A stretch of 35,220 nt of DNA from assembly GCA_014799645.1 (NCBI GenBank), contig JAAVHQ010000029.1, forward strand, positions 29,661 through 64,880, given 5' to 3'. A program made the position numbers and the translations under genes. Every line of letters begins with the position of its first letter. Positions within the stretch are counted from its first letter, which is position 1. The notes beneath the pieces are model-generated. The model had not been told where the DNA came from and made no database searches. It saw nothing but the letters and a program-made list of their open reading frames with translations. This DNA comes from Clostridiales bacterium (lineage in GTDB: Bacteria > Bacillota > Clostridia > Christensenellales > UBA3700). Shown here piece by piece: positions 5,916 through 15,958 of this stretch.

Positions 5916-8363
5916 ATGGAAGGATTTGATAGCGAAAGCTCTGAAATTATTGAAGTTGCTAAGGAAGCCGCAAGACGAAGCGGAGGCGTGTTGGGAACGG
6001 AACACATTATTTGCGCAATCTCGCTTTGCCCGAAGACCAACGCAGGCATATTGTTGTCCGAGTACGGTATTGACGACAATATCGTCGACCGCTTGCTCAG
6101 AAGCGACGGCACTATATACGATACCGTAAATTTCTCGCCTAGAGTAATAAGCGCGTTGGATAGAGCGAAGAAACTCAGCGAGGAGTGCGATTACAAGGAA
6201 GTCAAGTCGTTGGCGCTATTGAGCGCATGTCTTGAAGACAGGACTTCAATCGCTTGCAAGAGTTTGAGTTACTTTGGCGTTGACGGCGCAAAGATAAGCA
6301 GAGAAGCGGAGAGAATACTCTACAATACCGCCGTAAGACGCAACTTTGAACAAGCGCGCGCATCTTCTGCGGGCGGCAGTCCAAAGTATACGCCACCAGT
6401 CGAAGAAGAGGAAGATGACGACGATATTTTGGAAGGACTTGGCGAGGACTTGACCCAAAAGGCAAGGGACGGAAAACTCGACCCTGTAATCGGAAGAGAC
6501 AGCGAGATAAACAGAATTATCGAGATACTTTCGAGAAGAAAGAAAAACAATCCGATTTTGATAGGCGAACCGGGCGTTGGTAAGAGCGCGGTTGTCGAGG
6601 GATTGGCGCAAGCGATAGTCGAAGGCACAGTCCCAGAACTTCTCAAAAACAAGAGAGTATTTTCGCTCGATATGGCAAGTTTGCTTGCAGGTACGAAGTA
6701 TAGAGGCGAATTTGAAGAACGTCTTAAAAAAGCTATCGAAACGCTCAACAAAAGAGGGGACACGATACTCTTTATAGACGAAATTCACACGATAGTCGGC
6801 GCAGGCAGTACGGAAGGAAGTATGGACGCAGCGAATATTCTCAAACCTCAACTTGCGAGAGGCGAGTTGCAGACGATAGGCGCGACGACGTTGGACGAAT
6901 TCAGAAAGTATTTTGAAAAGGACAGCGCGTTGGAGCGTAGATTCCAGACTGTCGCCGTAGATCCGCCTTCGGTAGACGATACGATTACCATTTTGCACGG
7001 ATTGAAGAGCAAGTATGAAGAACACCACGGCGTAAAGATAGAGGACAGCGCAATAGTCGCCGCCGCAGTGATGAGCGACAGATATATCAACGACAGATTC
7101 TTGCCGGACAAGGCAATCGACCTCATTGACGAAGCGGCTTCAAGAAAGAGAATCAACGGCACGTTGTTGCCCGAGCATATTCAAGACGTTGAAAAGGATA
7201 TTCAAAGGCTCAACGAGGCTATCGACAGTTACGCAGAAATGAGGGCTTACGATAAGGCTGCCGAACTTGACGTTCAGCTCAAAGCCAAAGAAAAGAAACT
7301 TGCCGATTTGCGTAAAGGTTGGACGAAAGAAAGAGTGCGCGAAAGCCTCGTGATTGACGATTCCGACATCGCGAATATCGTATCTTCTTGGACGAAAATC
7401 CCCGTGACGAAAATCACCCAAACGGAGAGCGAAAAGTTGCTGGGTATGGAAGAAATTCTCAAAAAGAGAGTTATCGGTCAAGACGAAGCCGTCGAGGCTA
7501 TTTCCAGAGCGGTAAGAAGAGCGAGAGTGGGCATCAAAGACCCCAAAAGACCTATCGGATCGTTTATATTCTTAGGACCTACCGGTGTGGGCAAGACCGA
7601 ACTTTCAAAGGCGCTTGCCGAAGCGATTTTCGGCGACGAAAACCTCATCGTAAGAGTGGATATGTCCGAGTATATGGATAAGGTCAGCGTGTCCAAACTT
7701 ATCGGTTCTGCGCCTGGCTACGTCGGATTTGAAGAGGGCGGACAACTTACGGAAAAGGTCAGAAGAAAACCTTACTCCGTAGTCCTCTTTGACGAGATAG
7801 AAAAAGCCGACCCCGAAGTATTCAATTTGCTCTTGCAAATTCTCGACGACGGCGTGTTGACAGACTCGCACGGCAGAAAAGTCGACTTTAAGAATACGAT
7901 TATCATAATGACGTCGAATATAGGCGCAAGCGAGATAAAGGCAATGCCCGCGCTCGGCTTTGGAACTTCCGCCGACAACAGTTATGAGAATATGCGCGAG
8001 AACCAAATGCAAGCGCTCAAAAAGACGCTCAAACCCGAGTTTATCAACCGTATCGACGACATCATCATCTTCCGTCCGTTAGAGGACAAGGATATGTCCA
8101 CGATTTTGTCAATAATGGTAGATTCGCTTATCAAGAGATTGGACGAGAAAGATATCCATATCACCGTAAGCGCAAAAGCGCAAAAACTTATAGTCGAAAA
8201 GGGCGCTAATAAAGAATACGGCGCAAGACCGCTCAGAAGAGCGTTGCAAAGAATGGTCGAGGACGAACTCAGCGAAAGAATTCTCAGAGGCGAATTTGCA
8301 ATCGGCGACAAAATCGCAATCGACGAAAAGAACGGAGCGTTGACTTTTTCACCTGCGAAATAA
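5916..8363 (+). CDS. clpC: ClpC, Hsp100 AAA+ unfoldase
   Basis: The hexameric unfoldase of the ClpCP protease; it recognises phospho-arginine-marked proteins. Its 815 residues are the normal ClpC length. Domains in order: Clp N-domain repeats (about 1-145); an acidic linker; AAA1 with Walker A GEPGVGKS at 217-224 and Walker [10 protein letters not shown]; a middle coiled domain with a UVR-like motif (about 430-465); AAA2 with Walker A GPTGVGKT at 554-561 and Walker [10 protein letters not shown]; a ClpP-docking loop around PALGFG; and a C-terminal D2 small domain with GARPLRRA. Start ATG follows GAGGTG. The gene closes the CtsR-controlled operon and a strong terminator follows. Confidence 0.97.
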   Translation: MEGFDSESSEIIEVAKEAARRSGGVLGTEHIICAISLCPKTNAGILLSEYGIDDNIVDRLLRSDGTIYDTVNFSPRVISALDRAKKLSEECDYKEVKSLALLSACLEDRTSIACKSLSYFGVDGAKISREAERILYNTAVRRNFEQARASSAGGSPKYTPPVEEEEDDDDILEGLGEDLTQKARDGKLDPVIGRDSEINRIIEILSRRKKNNPILIGEPGVGKSAVVEGLAQAIVEGTVPELLKNKRVFSLDMASLLAGTKYRGEFEERLKKAIETLNKRGDTILFIDEIHTIVGAGSTEGSMDAANILKPQLARGELQTIGATTLDEFRKYFEKDSALERRFQTVAVDPPSVDDTITILHGLKSKYEEHHGVKIEDSAIVAAAVMSDRYINDRFLPDKAIDLIDEAASRKRINGTLLPEHIQDVEKDIQRLNEAIDSYAEMRAYDKAAELDVQLKAKEKKLADLRKGWTKERVRESLVIDDSDIANIVSSWTKIPVTKITQTESEKLLGMEEILKKRVIGQDEAVEAISRAVRRARVGIKDPKRPIGSFIFLGPTGVGKTELSKALAEAIFGDENLIVRVDMSEYMDKVSVSKLIGSAPGYVGFEEGGQLTEKVRRKPYSVVLFDEIEKADPEVFNLLLQILDDGVLTDSHGRKVDFKNTIIIMTSNIGASEIKAMPALGFGTSADNSYENMRENQMQALKKTLKPEFINRIDDIIIFRPLEDKDMSTILSIMVDSLIKRLDEKDIHITVSAKAQKLIVEKGANKEYGARPLRRALQRMVEDELSERILRGEFAIGDKIAIDEKNGALTFSPAK

Positions 8364-8397
8364 TGTAATCAGCACACTACAATTTATTTTCAACAAC

Positions 8398-8428
8398 AAA
8401 GGCGAGGATTTGCAAATCCTCGCCTTTT
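8398..8428 (+). terminator. Terminator of the ctsR operon
   Basis: A perfect long stem, AAAGGCGAGGATTT with AAATCCTCGCCTTT, closed by a 2-nt centre and ending in T's, 35 bp after clpC. Confidence 0.88.
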
Positions 8429-8447
8429 GTCAGTGATTTTTCTATAA

Positions 8448-8486
8448 TGTAAACTAAAGTTGACACTATGTAAACAAAAGTTGACA
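8448..8486 (+). repeat. Tandem 18-bp repeat pair, copy 1
   Basis: TGTAAACTAAAGTTGACA at 8448-8465 and TGTAAACAAAAGTTGACA at 8469-8486 have a period of 21 bp (two helical turns). The same pair occurs at 20431-20469 in the same orientation, and both lie upstream of a giant surface-protein gene. The units start TG and end CA, like terminal repeats of IS21-type elements, but no transposase gene is near. They could be insertion-element ends or a shared operator. Confidence 0.7.
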
Positions 8487-8543
8487 AGAAGGGACTAGCA
8501 TTTCACGCATTGATGTGATAAAATATATATGGGGAGAGAAAAT

Positions 8544-9068
8544 ATGAAAAAGAAAATAGCAATAATACTTTTAGTAACAATACTTTTGACGTCGTGTATG
8601 GCGATACTTTGCTCATGTGCGCAAGAAGAGCCCGAACCAAGAGAGGTGGAATTGGAACTTATCAATCCGACGACGGGTGAAATAATTAAAGATGGAGATA
8701 CCATAGACTTACCAGAAGAGAAGACACCTATTGAAGTGCGTATAAAAGATAAAGAGACAGGCGAGTATTTGACAGACGACGATTTGCCAGAAAATACGGT
8801 TGATGATAGTTACATTACATCTTTTAATATACTCGATAATGAAGAACATCTTTACTTTGGGCGAGTGTATTATTACTGGCCGACTGTGGAAGATATAGAT
8901 AAAGCTTTTAATTGTAATTATTATGAAATGCAAATTTCTTTTGATTGTAGACCAGACGCCCCTATAAATCCACGCGAGTTTAAACGTAAATATAAAATGA
9001 AAACGGATTATGTAAGATTTTATATCAACAAGCCTTGGAGAGATGGGGACGATAGATATAATCAATAA
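8544..9068 (+). CDS. Small putative lipoprotein
   Basis: A 174-residue exported protein of unknown family. The ATG at 8544 is preferred over the in-frame ATG at 8529, because GGGGAGAG lies between them and the signal peptide then starts directly with MKKKIAIILLV. Two possible lipobox cysteines follow: LLTSC (best consensus) and, seven residues on, LCSC. The mature protein begins acidic (EEPEPREVE), with a beta-rich body containing VELELINPTTGEI, which resembles a short Ig-like strand pattern, and an aromatic C-terminal half. It lies 20 bp upstream of the giant Hint protein gene and is probably co-transcribed, so it may be a membrane-tethered accessory to that protein. Function unknown. Confidence 0.65.
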   Translation: MKKKIAIILLVTILLTSCMAILCSCAQEEPEPREVELELINPTTGEIIKDGDTIDLPEEKTPIEVRIKDKETGEYLTDDDLPENTVDDSYITSFNILDNEEHLYFGRVYYYWPTVEDIDKAFNCNYYEMQISFDCRPDAPINPREFKRKYKMKTDYVRFYINKPWRDGDDRYNQ

Positions 9069-9088
9069 TAAATGTGGAGAAAATACAA

Positions 9089-12000
9089 ATGAAAACAATG
9101 AGAAGAGAATTGAAAACAATTTTAGTAATTTGCATATTACTCGTAATATGTTTTTCTATTGTATCAGTTTTTTCTAATGAAATTGGAAATTTTGCACTTG
9201 CGGATACAACTGATACAGTTATAGATGAAGAAATTATCCAAACGCGGTGTAAAGAGTTTACAGAAAATATTTATTTTACTGTAAATGATGAACGGCACAA
9301 TATAATGGAATATAGTGATTATATTGATACGACATTTATGCCCAAAAGAGTTTATGATCAAAATGGTAATACAATAAAAGATAAGGTTGATAATTGGATA
9401 AGAAATATCGTACCTATAGAACTTTTTGAACTAAAAAAAGAAAAATTTCTATATATAGGCAGACAATACGGTTTTTATTTTAATTATGATAAAGAAGAAG
9501 GTACATATTTTGTGTATCTAATGTTGCATGAGTATAACAATGATATTTCTGGACATATAACAAGAACTATTTCTCCTTTGTATTATGAAAAATATGTGTA
9601 CGATAGAGAAAAAGATACAATAGCATTGGAATACATAACCGAAGGTTATGACAATATAAGCGCCAAGCCAATCCGCTATTATCAAAAGTATTCGCAAGAA
9701 AAAAGAATCTTTTTGAAAAACATAGCATTTAATGGTCACTTATTAAATTTTAATGATTATAACGATGGAGAAGACTGCTACATTGGTGAAAGTGATAACG
9801 GAGGATACTTTATTGGTGGAAGTTATAAGTTCAAAGGAGTATCGACTAAAGAAGGACAAGGAGATTTCATTGCAAACCTATTTATAATTGCATGCGGTTT
9901 TCTTCCTTCTCCAATGAGCTATGCATCTGGCATTGTAAGCGCATTAAAGGAATTTGAAAATTTTGCACAAGATGCAAAAAATGAATTTAGAGAGGAGATT
10001 ACCAATGAGAATGATTATTCTTTCAGAATGGTTGATATTGAACGTCAAGCGCAACTTGATAAATATGGTCATCTGCTTAAAGACTACATTACGACGCTTA
10101 ATACGCCAAATAATAAAGATGGGGCTTTGTTCGGTATAAATAGTGATGCCTATATACAGGCGACAATGTATTATAAATTTGCGAATGAAGAAAACAAAAG
10201 CAATACGGGATTTGCCGGAAGAATAATGATGGATATTGTGGAAGAGGAAGAGCACTTTGTATCAGGATCAGAAGTTATTCCTATTGCGACAAATGTTGAA
10301 TCAAATAGTTATGCAGTAGATGTTTATAATGATAAATCCATTGAGGTTATTGAAAATGAAACAACAGATATTTATTCATTAACAGGCAGGACAAGCAAGT
10401 TGTTCTTTACCGCGCCAGAAAATGGTGTTTATACTTTTGAGACGTTCGGGTCAGTAGAAAATGAATTCGTAGATTATTTTGGCAAGGCTACCGAGACGGG
10501 CGATGGATTAAATCAAAAGTTGACTGTAACGTTGCGCAAAGGTCAAGAGTTCATTTTTGGCAGCAAAAATGTATCGGGTAACAAGGGAATTTATCAAATA
10601 AAAGTTGAGTTTACTCCTACCGAAATTAATCTTGACGAAACAAAGAGCCTAATAGTAAAAGCCGGAGAGAGCGAATTCTTTTCTTTCAATAATATGGAAG
10701 GATTAGGCTTCAACTATTCTTTGAACAAGACGGGTGATTATTCTGTAAGTATTGCGCTTGAAGATAGACTTAACGTAATAGATACAGCTGTGATGAATAA
10801 AAAAAATACTAGCGCGCTAGTTCCCAAAGTAAAAGGCAAATATTTTATTAAAATTACAAACAACAGCGCAGTTGACGAAGAAGTAGAGTTCACTCTCATG
10901 CAGGCAAAACAAATGGATGTCGGACAAGCCTACAATATAATAGTAGGACATAGAGCGTTGTATAGAATTACGCCGTTGGCAGTAAGCAGTCTTATGGAAT
11001 TCCAATCTCCAACGTTAAAAGACGTCAAGATAAGTCTTTTGGATGACAACTTCAATATCATAGTAGATAAAGACGATATGGTTTCGGACTTAAAAATACT
11101 ATTCGAAGAGGGAAAGACTTATTATTTGCTTTTTGAAAATAGCAACGAATATAATCAACAAGCAGAATTGGCAATATTATATTCTCCATACAAGGTGTCG
11201 TTGGGACGCAATCCTATTACTAAGAGTTACGATAATATGACTTATGAAATCTCTCTTAACACCGACGCTCAAATTATGCTAGAAGCAACTGGCGGTATAA
11301 TGCTTTCTATCTTTGACAGCGAATGGAATGCAATAGAAGAGCAAGACGGCAAATACGCGTTGTATGGTGAGCAAAGATATTTCATTGTTGCTAGCGGAGA
11401 GACTAGAAATTTCGACTTGACGGTTGACGTAGATTCTACTGACCGCCTTTCGGGAGAGATAGGAGAATACGGATATAGATTTATTAAATTCTCGCCTACG
11501 AAGAGCGATACATATGAAGTCAACGGAATGGATTCATTTGAGTGGTACGACAATTTATTAAGACCGCATAGCGAAAAATTGTACGAGGGAGAAACGTACT
11601 ATCTCAAGATATACGGCGAAAGCAATTCCGCTTATGATATAACGATTTTAAGAAAAGTCACTCCAATACCGCTACGGAGCAGGGTGAATCTTGAAAGCGG
11701 AGTCTATTCAGTGACGATAGACGAGCCGGGCGAATACATAATTAGAATGTCGGGGTCAAATGGTGCAATTGCTAATTATAGCGTATTTGATTCTCAAAAT
11801 GCGCTTATTTCCACGGTTGATTCATGTGGGAAACAAATTTTGCATTTGTATTCCGGTATCTATTATATTGAATTAGAAACAAACAACAACGTGGAATTTT
11901 TGATAAATTTCATAAATGCTGATAATATTGAATTCAACACCGATTTGACAGACCAAAAAAATCACAGTGTCGTATTAGGTAAAAATGTTGACAATACTTT

Positions 12001-14944
12001 TGTGTTCATCGCCCAAGAGACAGATGAATATTATTTGACGGTTACTTATTCAGGCGCAAGATGGAATCTTGAAACGTCTATAATAGATGGCAATAAAAAC
12101 GAGGTGGCAGTCAGCGAAGTATATTTGGATGAAATTTCGCAAGGTGTAATATACAGAGTCAAAATGAATCTCATCAAGGGCAATACTTACAATATCAATA
12201 TTTATTGCTCATATGATGACGTTAGCGTGGTAGAAAACGTGACGGCAGAAGTAAAGATATTTATTCCTACTATTATTAAAGACGTCTATTTGATGTCAGA
12301 AGTCGGAAACGTAAAAATACAAATACTTGACGATAGAAAAACGTATGTAGGTCAAAAAATAGGTATAGGTAGAACCTATGTGTTGTTAGTCAAGGATAAA
12401 AATGGACAGGCGATCGACGTCAATTGGGATATTGCGGATTCTACGTCAGCAGAAGTAACTAAAATCAATAATAAATTACGCGCTGATTACATAGAGGATT
12501 ATACAAAAGAAGCGATTGTCTTAACATTTGTGGACGATGACGGGGATTTGTCGATTAGCATTGGTTTGGAAAAGCCATTTGCAGTCAAACTAAATAGTGA
12601 AATAAAAAATGGTAGCGAATATATAAAATCGAATGATGGATATTACAGAACCGAACTCCAAAATGCAGGAATGTATGATTATAATATTGATGCCGAAATA
12701 TATAGAATGGAAATAAAAGTTGGCGAAGTAGTCCTTGGAGTTGATAGCAATGAGTGTTCGTTTTTCACTATGTTTGAGAACGGATTGCCGATTTTTGATA
12801 GCAATCTTCAAATTAGCAGCATGGTATTTATTAGATTTGTTGACAGTGGCGAGTTTGAGGACGAAATCGAATGTAGAGCAATCATATTTAGACTTTTGCA
12901 ATTGAATGACGTATCAAACGATTCGCTTGCAAATGCTCTTGGGGTCATTGTTGATACAAGAAATAGTGACGTGAGCAATAAGTCTTACGAAGTTTCAGCC
13001 ACAACTCCGAAAGTATTGTTGATAGGTGCCCCAAATAAGACTTTGAGCAGCATTAGATTCAGTTTCGCAAAAAAAGCTGATGATAGTAATAATGACGAAG
13101 TAACGTTATTTTTGAAAGATTATAAGGTCAATGCCAACAATAGCACTGTTTTAGATTTACAGTATGTAAATGAAACGAAAGTATTTTTAATCGGCGACAA
13201 TAAAATTACTGGTAGTAGTTCGAATTATTTAGTGAAAGCGAATAGTATTAAATTCTACGGCGAGGGAAGTTTCGGAATTACTGGTGATAACGGAAAAGAT
13301 GGCAATAGAGGTTATGACGGCGATTCCGAAGACTATGTCCCGGGAGCCGCAGGAGAAAATGGTGGCAATGGTACTAACGGCGGTAATGGAACTAGTGCAT
13401 TGTATTGCACCTATATTTTGAATGCAAGCAACAGCGCTATAAAGCTGGCAGGTGGCTCTGGCGGCAATGGTGGCGACGGTGGCAATGGCGGCGATGGATT
13501 TGGTGGTTATTTCAGTGAGGTGCAAGGCGGTGCCGGTGGAAAAGGCGGTTATGGCGGCAATGGCGGTAATAGCGGAGTTGGCTGTTCGACAACCTCGATA
13601 GAAGGTAACGTTGAAATTTCCAACGGAATTCCAGGTTGCGGTGGCAATGGCGGAAACGGTGGCAACGGCGGTTTTGGCGCAGATGCATTGTATTCTATCA
13701 GTGGCGATACTGTCGACGGTTCAAGTGCTTGTAACGGTGGTAATGGTGGCAATGGCGGAAGTTCCGGTTCATGCGGACAGGGAGAACACGATTGTAAAAA
13801 ACCGCGAGGTGGCGACGGCGGCAATGGCGGACGCGGCGGAAATGGTGCGTCATATCAAACCGGTAAAGATTATTACTCGAGATCTGCTCATAAAGGTGGC
13901 AACGGCGGCGCTGGCGGTAGCGGATATTACGGCGGCGCTGGCGGAAACGGTGGCAATGGTGGCAACGGCGCAAAAGGGAAAAATGCTACTTTGACTTCAG
14001 CCGCCGAAGATGGACTTAAAGGCGGCGACGGTGGACGTGGCGGCAGCGGAGGTAATTCAACTTCTTCCGAGGCAAACGTCGGCAAAGGCGGTTCTGGTGG
14101 AATTGGTGGCAATGGCGGCGCTGGCGGAGATAAAAAAACTGTATATAAAGCTGGTGCAGACGGCGCTGACGGAACAGATGGCACGGGTGGAGAAAACGGC
14201 AAATATCAAGCGCCTGGCACTGGTAGCAGCAGCGGTTCATCATCTTGCGTTGCTTTGGGTACTCTTATCACCCTTGCAGACGGCAGACAAGTGCCGGTCG
14301 AGTCTTTGACGGGCGATGAGATGTTGCTTGTATGGAATATGTTTACGGGCAAGTTTGACGTTGCGCCGATACTCTTCCTTGACAAAGACCCTGCGAGGGA
14401 ATACAAAGTCATAAATCTCTATTTCTCGGACGGAACTTGCGTTAAAGTAATAGACGAACACGGATTTTGGGATTTCAATCTCAATAGATACGTTTTCCTA
14501 AGAGATGACGCGTCGCAATACGTAGGGCATTTGTTCAACAAGCAGATAGTGGACGGAGACGGAAATCTCGGTTACATCAAAGTGCAGTTGACAGACGTTG
14601 TCGTGCAGAACGAATACACGTCTGCATGGAGTCCGGTTACGTATGGACATCTATGTTATTACGTCAACGGTATGCTTTCAATGCCTGGCGCAACGACGGG
14701 ATTGATAAACATCTTTGATGTCAACCCCGACACTATGACAGTGGATCAAGACGCATATCTTGCGGATATTCAGAAGTATGGGTTGTTCACTTATGAAGAA
14801 TTTGCCGAGATTTATCCGATACCGGAAATGATATTCGAGGCATTCGGCGGTCAATACCTTAAAGTATCCATAGGCAAGGGATTGATTACTTATGAAGAAC
14901 TGGAATCCCTAATAGCGAGATATTCGGTATTCTGGGAAAGTTAA
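9089..14944 (+). CDS. Giant exported protein: beta-domain repeats, Gly-rich GGN region, Hint domain
   Basis: A 1951-residue Sec-exported protein that I cannot name. Start ATG 9089 is preferred over GTG 9074 because GGAG (9075-9078) then serves as ribosome site. Domains: signal peptide (about 1-38, ending FALA); an N-terminal domain with VPIELF and, near residue 127, GRQYGF, shared with the second giant protein; a long stretch (about 430-1250) of beta-sandwich units resembling pre-peptidase C-terminal domains; a possible beta-helical segment (about 1310-1395); a glycine-rich region with GGNGGNGG repeats (about 1396-1705); a Ser/Gly linker; and a Hint domain starting at Cys1720 (CVALGTLITLADGRQVPVE), with IDEHGFWDF and CYYVNGMLS as later Hint blocks. 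About 75 more residues follow. No LPXTG anchor is present. Self-cleavage at Cys1720 is possible but unproven. Confidence 0.72.
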   Translation: MKTMRRELKTILVICILLVICFSIVSVFSNEIGNFALADTTDTVIDEEIIQTRCKEFTENIYFTVNDERHNIMEYSDYIDTTFMPKRVYDQNGNTIKDKVDNWIRNIVPIELFELKKEKFLYIGRQYGFYFNYDKEEGTYFVYLMLHEYNNDISGHITRTISPLYYEKYVYDREKDTIALEYITEGYDNISAKPIRYYQKYSQEKRIFLKNIAFNGHLLNFNDYNDGEDCYIGESDNGGYFIGGSYKFKGVSTKEGQGDFIANLFIIACGFLPSPMSYASGIVSALKEFENFAQDAKNEFREEITNENDYSFRMVDIERQAQLDKYGHLLKDYITTLNTPNNKDGALFGINSDAYIQATMYYKFANEENKSNTGFAGRIMMDIVEEEEHFVSGSEVIPIATNVESNSYAVDVYNDKSIEVIENETTDIYSLTGRTSKLFFTAPENGVYTFETFGSVENEFVDYFGKATETGDGLNQKLTVTLRKGQEFIFGSKNVSGNKGIYQIKVEFTPTEINLDETKSLIVKAGESEFFSFNNMEGLGFNYSLNKTGDYSVSIALEDRLNVIDTAVMNKKNTSALVPKVKGKYFIKITNNSAVDEEVEFTLMQAKQMDVGQAYNIIVGHRALYRITPLAVSSLMEFQSPTLKDVKISLLDDNFNIIVDKDDMVSDLKILFEEGKTYYLLFENSNEYNQQAELAILYSPYKVSLGRNPITKSYDNMTYEISLNTDAQIMLEATGGIMLSIFDSEWNAIEEQDGKYALYGEQRYFIVASGETRNFDLTVDVDSTDRLSGEIGEYGYRFIKFSPTKSDTYEVNGMDSFEWYDNLLRPHSEKLYEGETYYLKIYGESNSAYDITILRKVTPIPLRSRVNLESGVYSVTIDEPGEYIIRMSGSNGAIANYSVFDSQNALISTVDSCGKQILHLYSGIYYIELETNNNVEFLINFINADNIEFNTDLTDQKNHSVVLGKNVDNTFVFIAQETDEYYLTVTYSGARWNLETSIIDGNKNEVAVSEVYLDEISQGVIYRVKMNLIKGNTYNINIYCSYDDVSVVENVTAEVKIFIPTIIKDVYLMSEVGNVKIQILDDRKTYVGQKIGIGRTYVLLVKDKNGQAIDVNWDIADSTSAEVTKINNKLRADYIEDYTKEAIVLTFVDDDGDLSISIGLEKPFAVKLNSEIKNGSEYIKSNDGYYRTELQNAGMYDYNIDAEIYRMEIKVGEVVLGVDSNECSFFTMFENGLPIFDSNLQISSMVFIRFVDSGEFEDEIECRAIIFRLLQLNDVSNDSLANALGVIVDTRNSDVSNKSYEVSATTPKVLLIGAPNKTLSSIRFSFAKKADDSNNDEVTLFLKDYKVNANNSTVLDLQYVNETKVFLIGDNKITGSSSNYLVKANSIKFYGEGSFGITGDNGKDGNRGYDGDSEDYVPGAAGENGGNGTNGGNGTSALYCTYILNASNSAIKLAGGSGGNGGDGGNGGDGFGGYFSEVQGGAGGKGGYGGNGGNSGVGCSTTSIEGNVEISNGIPGCGGNGGNGGNGGFGADALYSISGDTVDGSSACNGGNGGNGGSSGSCGQGEHDCKKPRGGDGGNGGRGGNGASYQTGKDYYSRSAHKGGNGGAGGSGYYGGAGGNGGNGGNGAKGKNATLTSAAEDGLKGGDGGRGGSGGNSTSSEANVGKGGSGGIGGNGGAGGDKKTVYKAGADGADGTDGTGGENGKYQAPGTGSSSGSSSCVALGTLITLADGRQVPVESLTGDEMLLVWNMFTGKFDVAPILFLDKDPAREYKVINLYFSDGTCVKVIDEHGFWDFNLNRYVFLRDDASQYVGHLFNKQIVDGDGNLGYIKVQLTDVVVQNEYTSAWSPVTYGHLCYYVNGMLSMPGATTGLINIFDVNPDTMTVDQDAYLADIQKYGLFTYEEFAEIYPIPEMIFEAFGGQYLKVSIGKGLITYEELESLIARYSVFWES
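13278..14205 (+). repeat. Coding GGN-type glycine repeat array
   Basis: Degenerate in-phase 9-nt units of the GGTGGCAAT/GGCGGCAAC type encode GGN triplets, interrupted by short non-repetitive islands and several cysteines. A period of three with Gly in two of three positions suits a polyglycine-II-like or PGRS-like fold. Such DNA is prone to slippage, so length variation between strains is expected. Confidence 0.7.
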
Positions 14945-14978
14945 TATATCAGCTCATACACACATATGTCTCAGATAA

Positions 14979-15037
14979 GCCCTAATTTACCTCGTTTAGG
15001 GCAGAGCAATTCGTCGTCCCAAAGGGCGACGTTTTGC
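14979..15037 (+). terminator. Possible terminator hairpins after the Hint protein gene
   Basis: GCCCTAA pairs with TTAGGGC (about 14979-15002), followed by an imperfect GC-rich hairpin (CGTCGTCCC with GGGCGACG) and a TTTT tract. Together they probably end the transcript of the 9089 gene. Confidence 0.45.
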
Positions 15038-15041
15038 TATC

Positions 15042-15070
15042 TTGACTTTTTTAGCGCGATAATATATATT
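15042..15070 (+). promoter_or_regulatory. Promoter of the 15098 gene
   Basis: TTGACT (15042-15047), a 17-bp spacer and TATATT (15065-15070), about 28 bp before the ATG. Confidence 0.55.
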
Positions 15071-15097
15071 TATTGTGGATAGATATTGAGGTATATA

Positions 15098-15757
15098 ATG
15101 AAAGAGCTAGGCAAATTGGATTTTTATAATCGAATTGACAATTATTGCGATAGAGATACCGAGGTAGTTTATAAGCATTATACCAAAAGCGCGAAGGGAT
15201 ATTTTCTTGATACGTTTTTTGGTTCAATGTTTTGGAAGTTTATGCTGTTTGAATTGGTGGGCGTGTTACTCTATTTATCAGAGCATTATATATCGCACGG
15301 CGAGTTCAAAGAATTCATATATTTTGACTACGTATTTATGGGACTGGGCGCGTTTTTCTATATAGCCCATTTGTGCATCAAACTATGGTTTTGGAAATAC
15401 TCCAAAAACGTAATTGTGACAAATCATGGCATTTGGATAATGTGGTTCAGCACTTTTTGGTGGAGCAAAAACTTCAAGGGCAAGAAGAGAATGTTCAGCG
15501 CAAGTTGGAGTTTATACGCATGGGAAGAGTTGAGCGGAGTATTTGAGGAAGAATGTAAGATATCCAAAATAACCAAGTTGAAAGATTTTGTAATGAATAG
15601 ATGGGACGGCGAAGAAACAGTGCGTTTTCTCCATAGCGCAGACGTCGACGAAATCATTGAACTAAGTATCAAGCATATCAACCCAAGAAAAAGAAAAAAG
15701 CAAAGAGACCCCAAGCTGAAGCCTTTCGGCAAAAAGAAGACGGATTATTATACGTAA
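15098..15757 (+). CDS. Membrane protein with two helices and a PH-like cytoplasmic region
   Basis: A 219-residue protein of no family I can name. ATG 15098 is preferred over the TTG at 15086 because GAGGT lies 5 bp before it. The first 35 residues are charged. Two membrane segments follow (about 40-62, rich in F and L, and about 75-103), then VIVTNHGIWIMWFSTFWWS, a strand pattern resembling bacterial PH-like (bPH2) domains that often follow a helix pair. The C-terminus is very basic (KRKKQRD). It has its own promoter and terminator, so it is a single-gene unit between the giant protein and the ATPase cluster. A role in the membrane part of a surface system is inference from position only. Confidence 0.55.
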   Translation: MKELGKLDFYNRIDNYCDRDTEVVYKHYTKSAKGYFLDTFFGSMFWKFMLFELVGVLLYLSEHYISHGEFKEFIYFDYVFMGLGAFFYIAHLCIKLWFWKYSKNVIVTNHGIWIMWFSTFWWSKNFKGKKRMFSASWSLYAWEELSGVFEEECKISKITKLKDFVMNRWDGEETVRFLHSADVDEIIELSIKHINPRKRKKQRDPKLKPFGKKKTDYYT

Positions 15758-15758
15758 T

Positions 15759-15776
15759 AATTAATGCGCATTAATT
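15759..15776. repeat. Perfect 18-bp palindrome
   Basis: AATTAATGCGCATTAATT is fully self-complementary and lies 2 bp after the stop of the 15098 gene. It may be a regulator site or extend the terminator region; no U tract follows directly. Confidence 0.4.
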
Positions 15777-15819
15777 TACACGCGTTTGCGCAATGCATTT
15801 TTTGATAAAAAAGTCAAAT

Positions 15820-15848
15820 AAAATGAGGTGAAAAAACCTCATTTTTTT
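15820..15848 (+). terminator. Intrinsic terminator after the 15098 gene
   Basis: The stem AAAATGAGGT with ACCTCATTTT around a 6-nt A-rich loop ends in a run of T's. Confidence 0.8.
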
Positions 15849-15860
15849 GTCGAAAAAATG

Positions 15861-15893
15861 TTGACAAGAATTGCTTAATTGTTGTAGTATAAT
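15861..15893 (+). promoter_or_regulatory. Possible promoter of the 15959-20409 operon
   Basis: There is a perfect TATAAT at 15888-15893 and a perfect TTGACA at 15861-15866, but the spacer is 21 bp, too long for a normal sigma-A promoter. The -10 may use a weaker -35, or a regulator may bend the DNA. A small hairpin (CCCTT/AAGGG) follows in the leader. Confidence 0.4.
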
Positions 15894-15958
15894 TTCCTCA
15901 CCCTTGAAAAAGGGGGTTGAAAATAATTAGGAAAATAACTTAAGAAAGGAGTATAGAT

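Noticed and set aside
8481-8486. TTGACA inside the tandem repeats as a -35 promoter box
   Set aside because: No -10 hexamer lies 16-18 bp downstream at either repeat site (here CACGCA, at the other site ATTAAG), so the repeats are not ordinary promoters.
13278-14205. CRISPR array or satellite
   Set aside because: The repeats are short, in coding phase and degenerate, with no constant-length spacers; no other repeat array in the window has CRISPR form.
13229-14412. Long open frames opposite and beside the Gly-rich region
   Set aside because: They are shadows of GGN-repeat DNA: low-complexity Pro-, Leu- or Ala-rich translations with no ribosome sites.
14246-14944. Calling the C-terminal Hint region an intein or a polymorphic toxin
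   Set aside because: There is no C-terminal His-Asn plus extein, no endonuclease block, and only about 75 residues follow, with no recognisable toxin domain.
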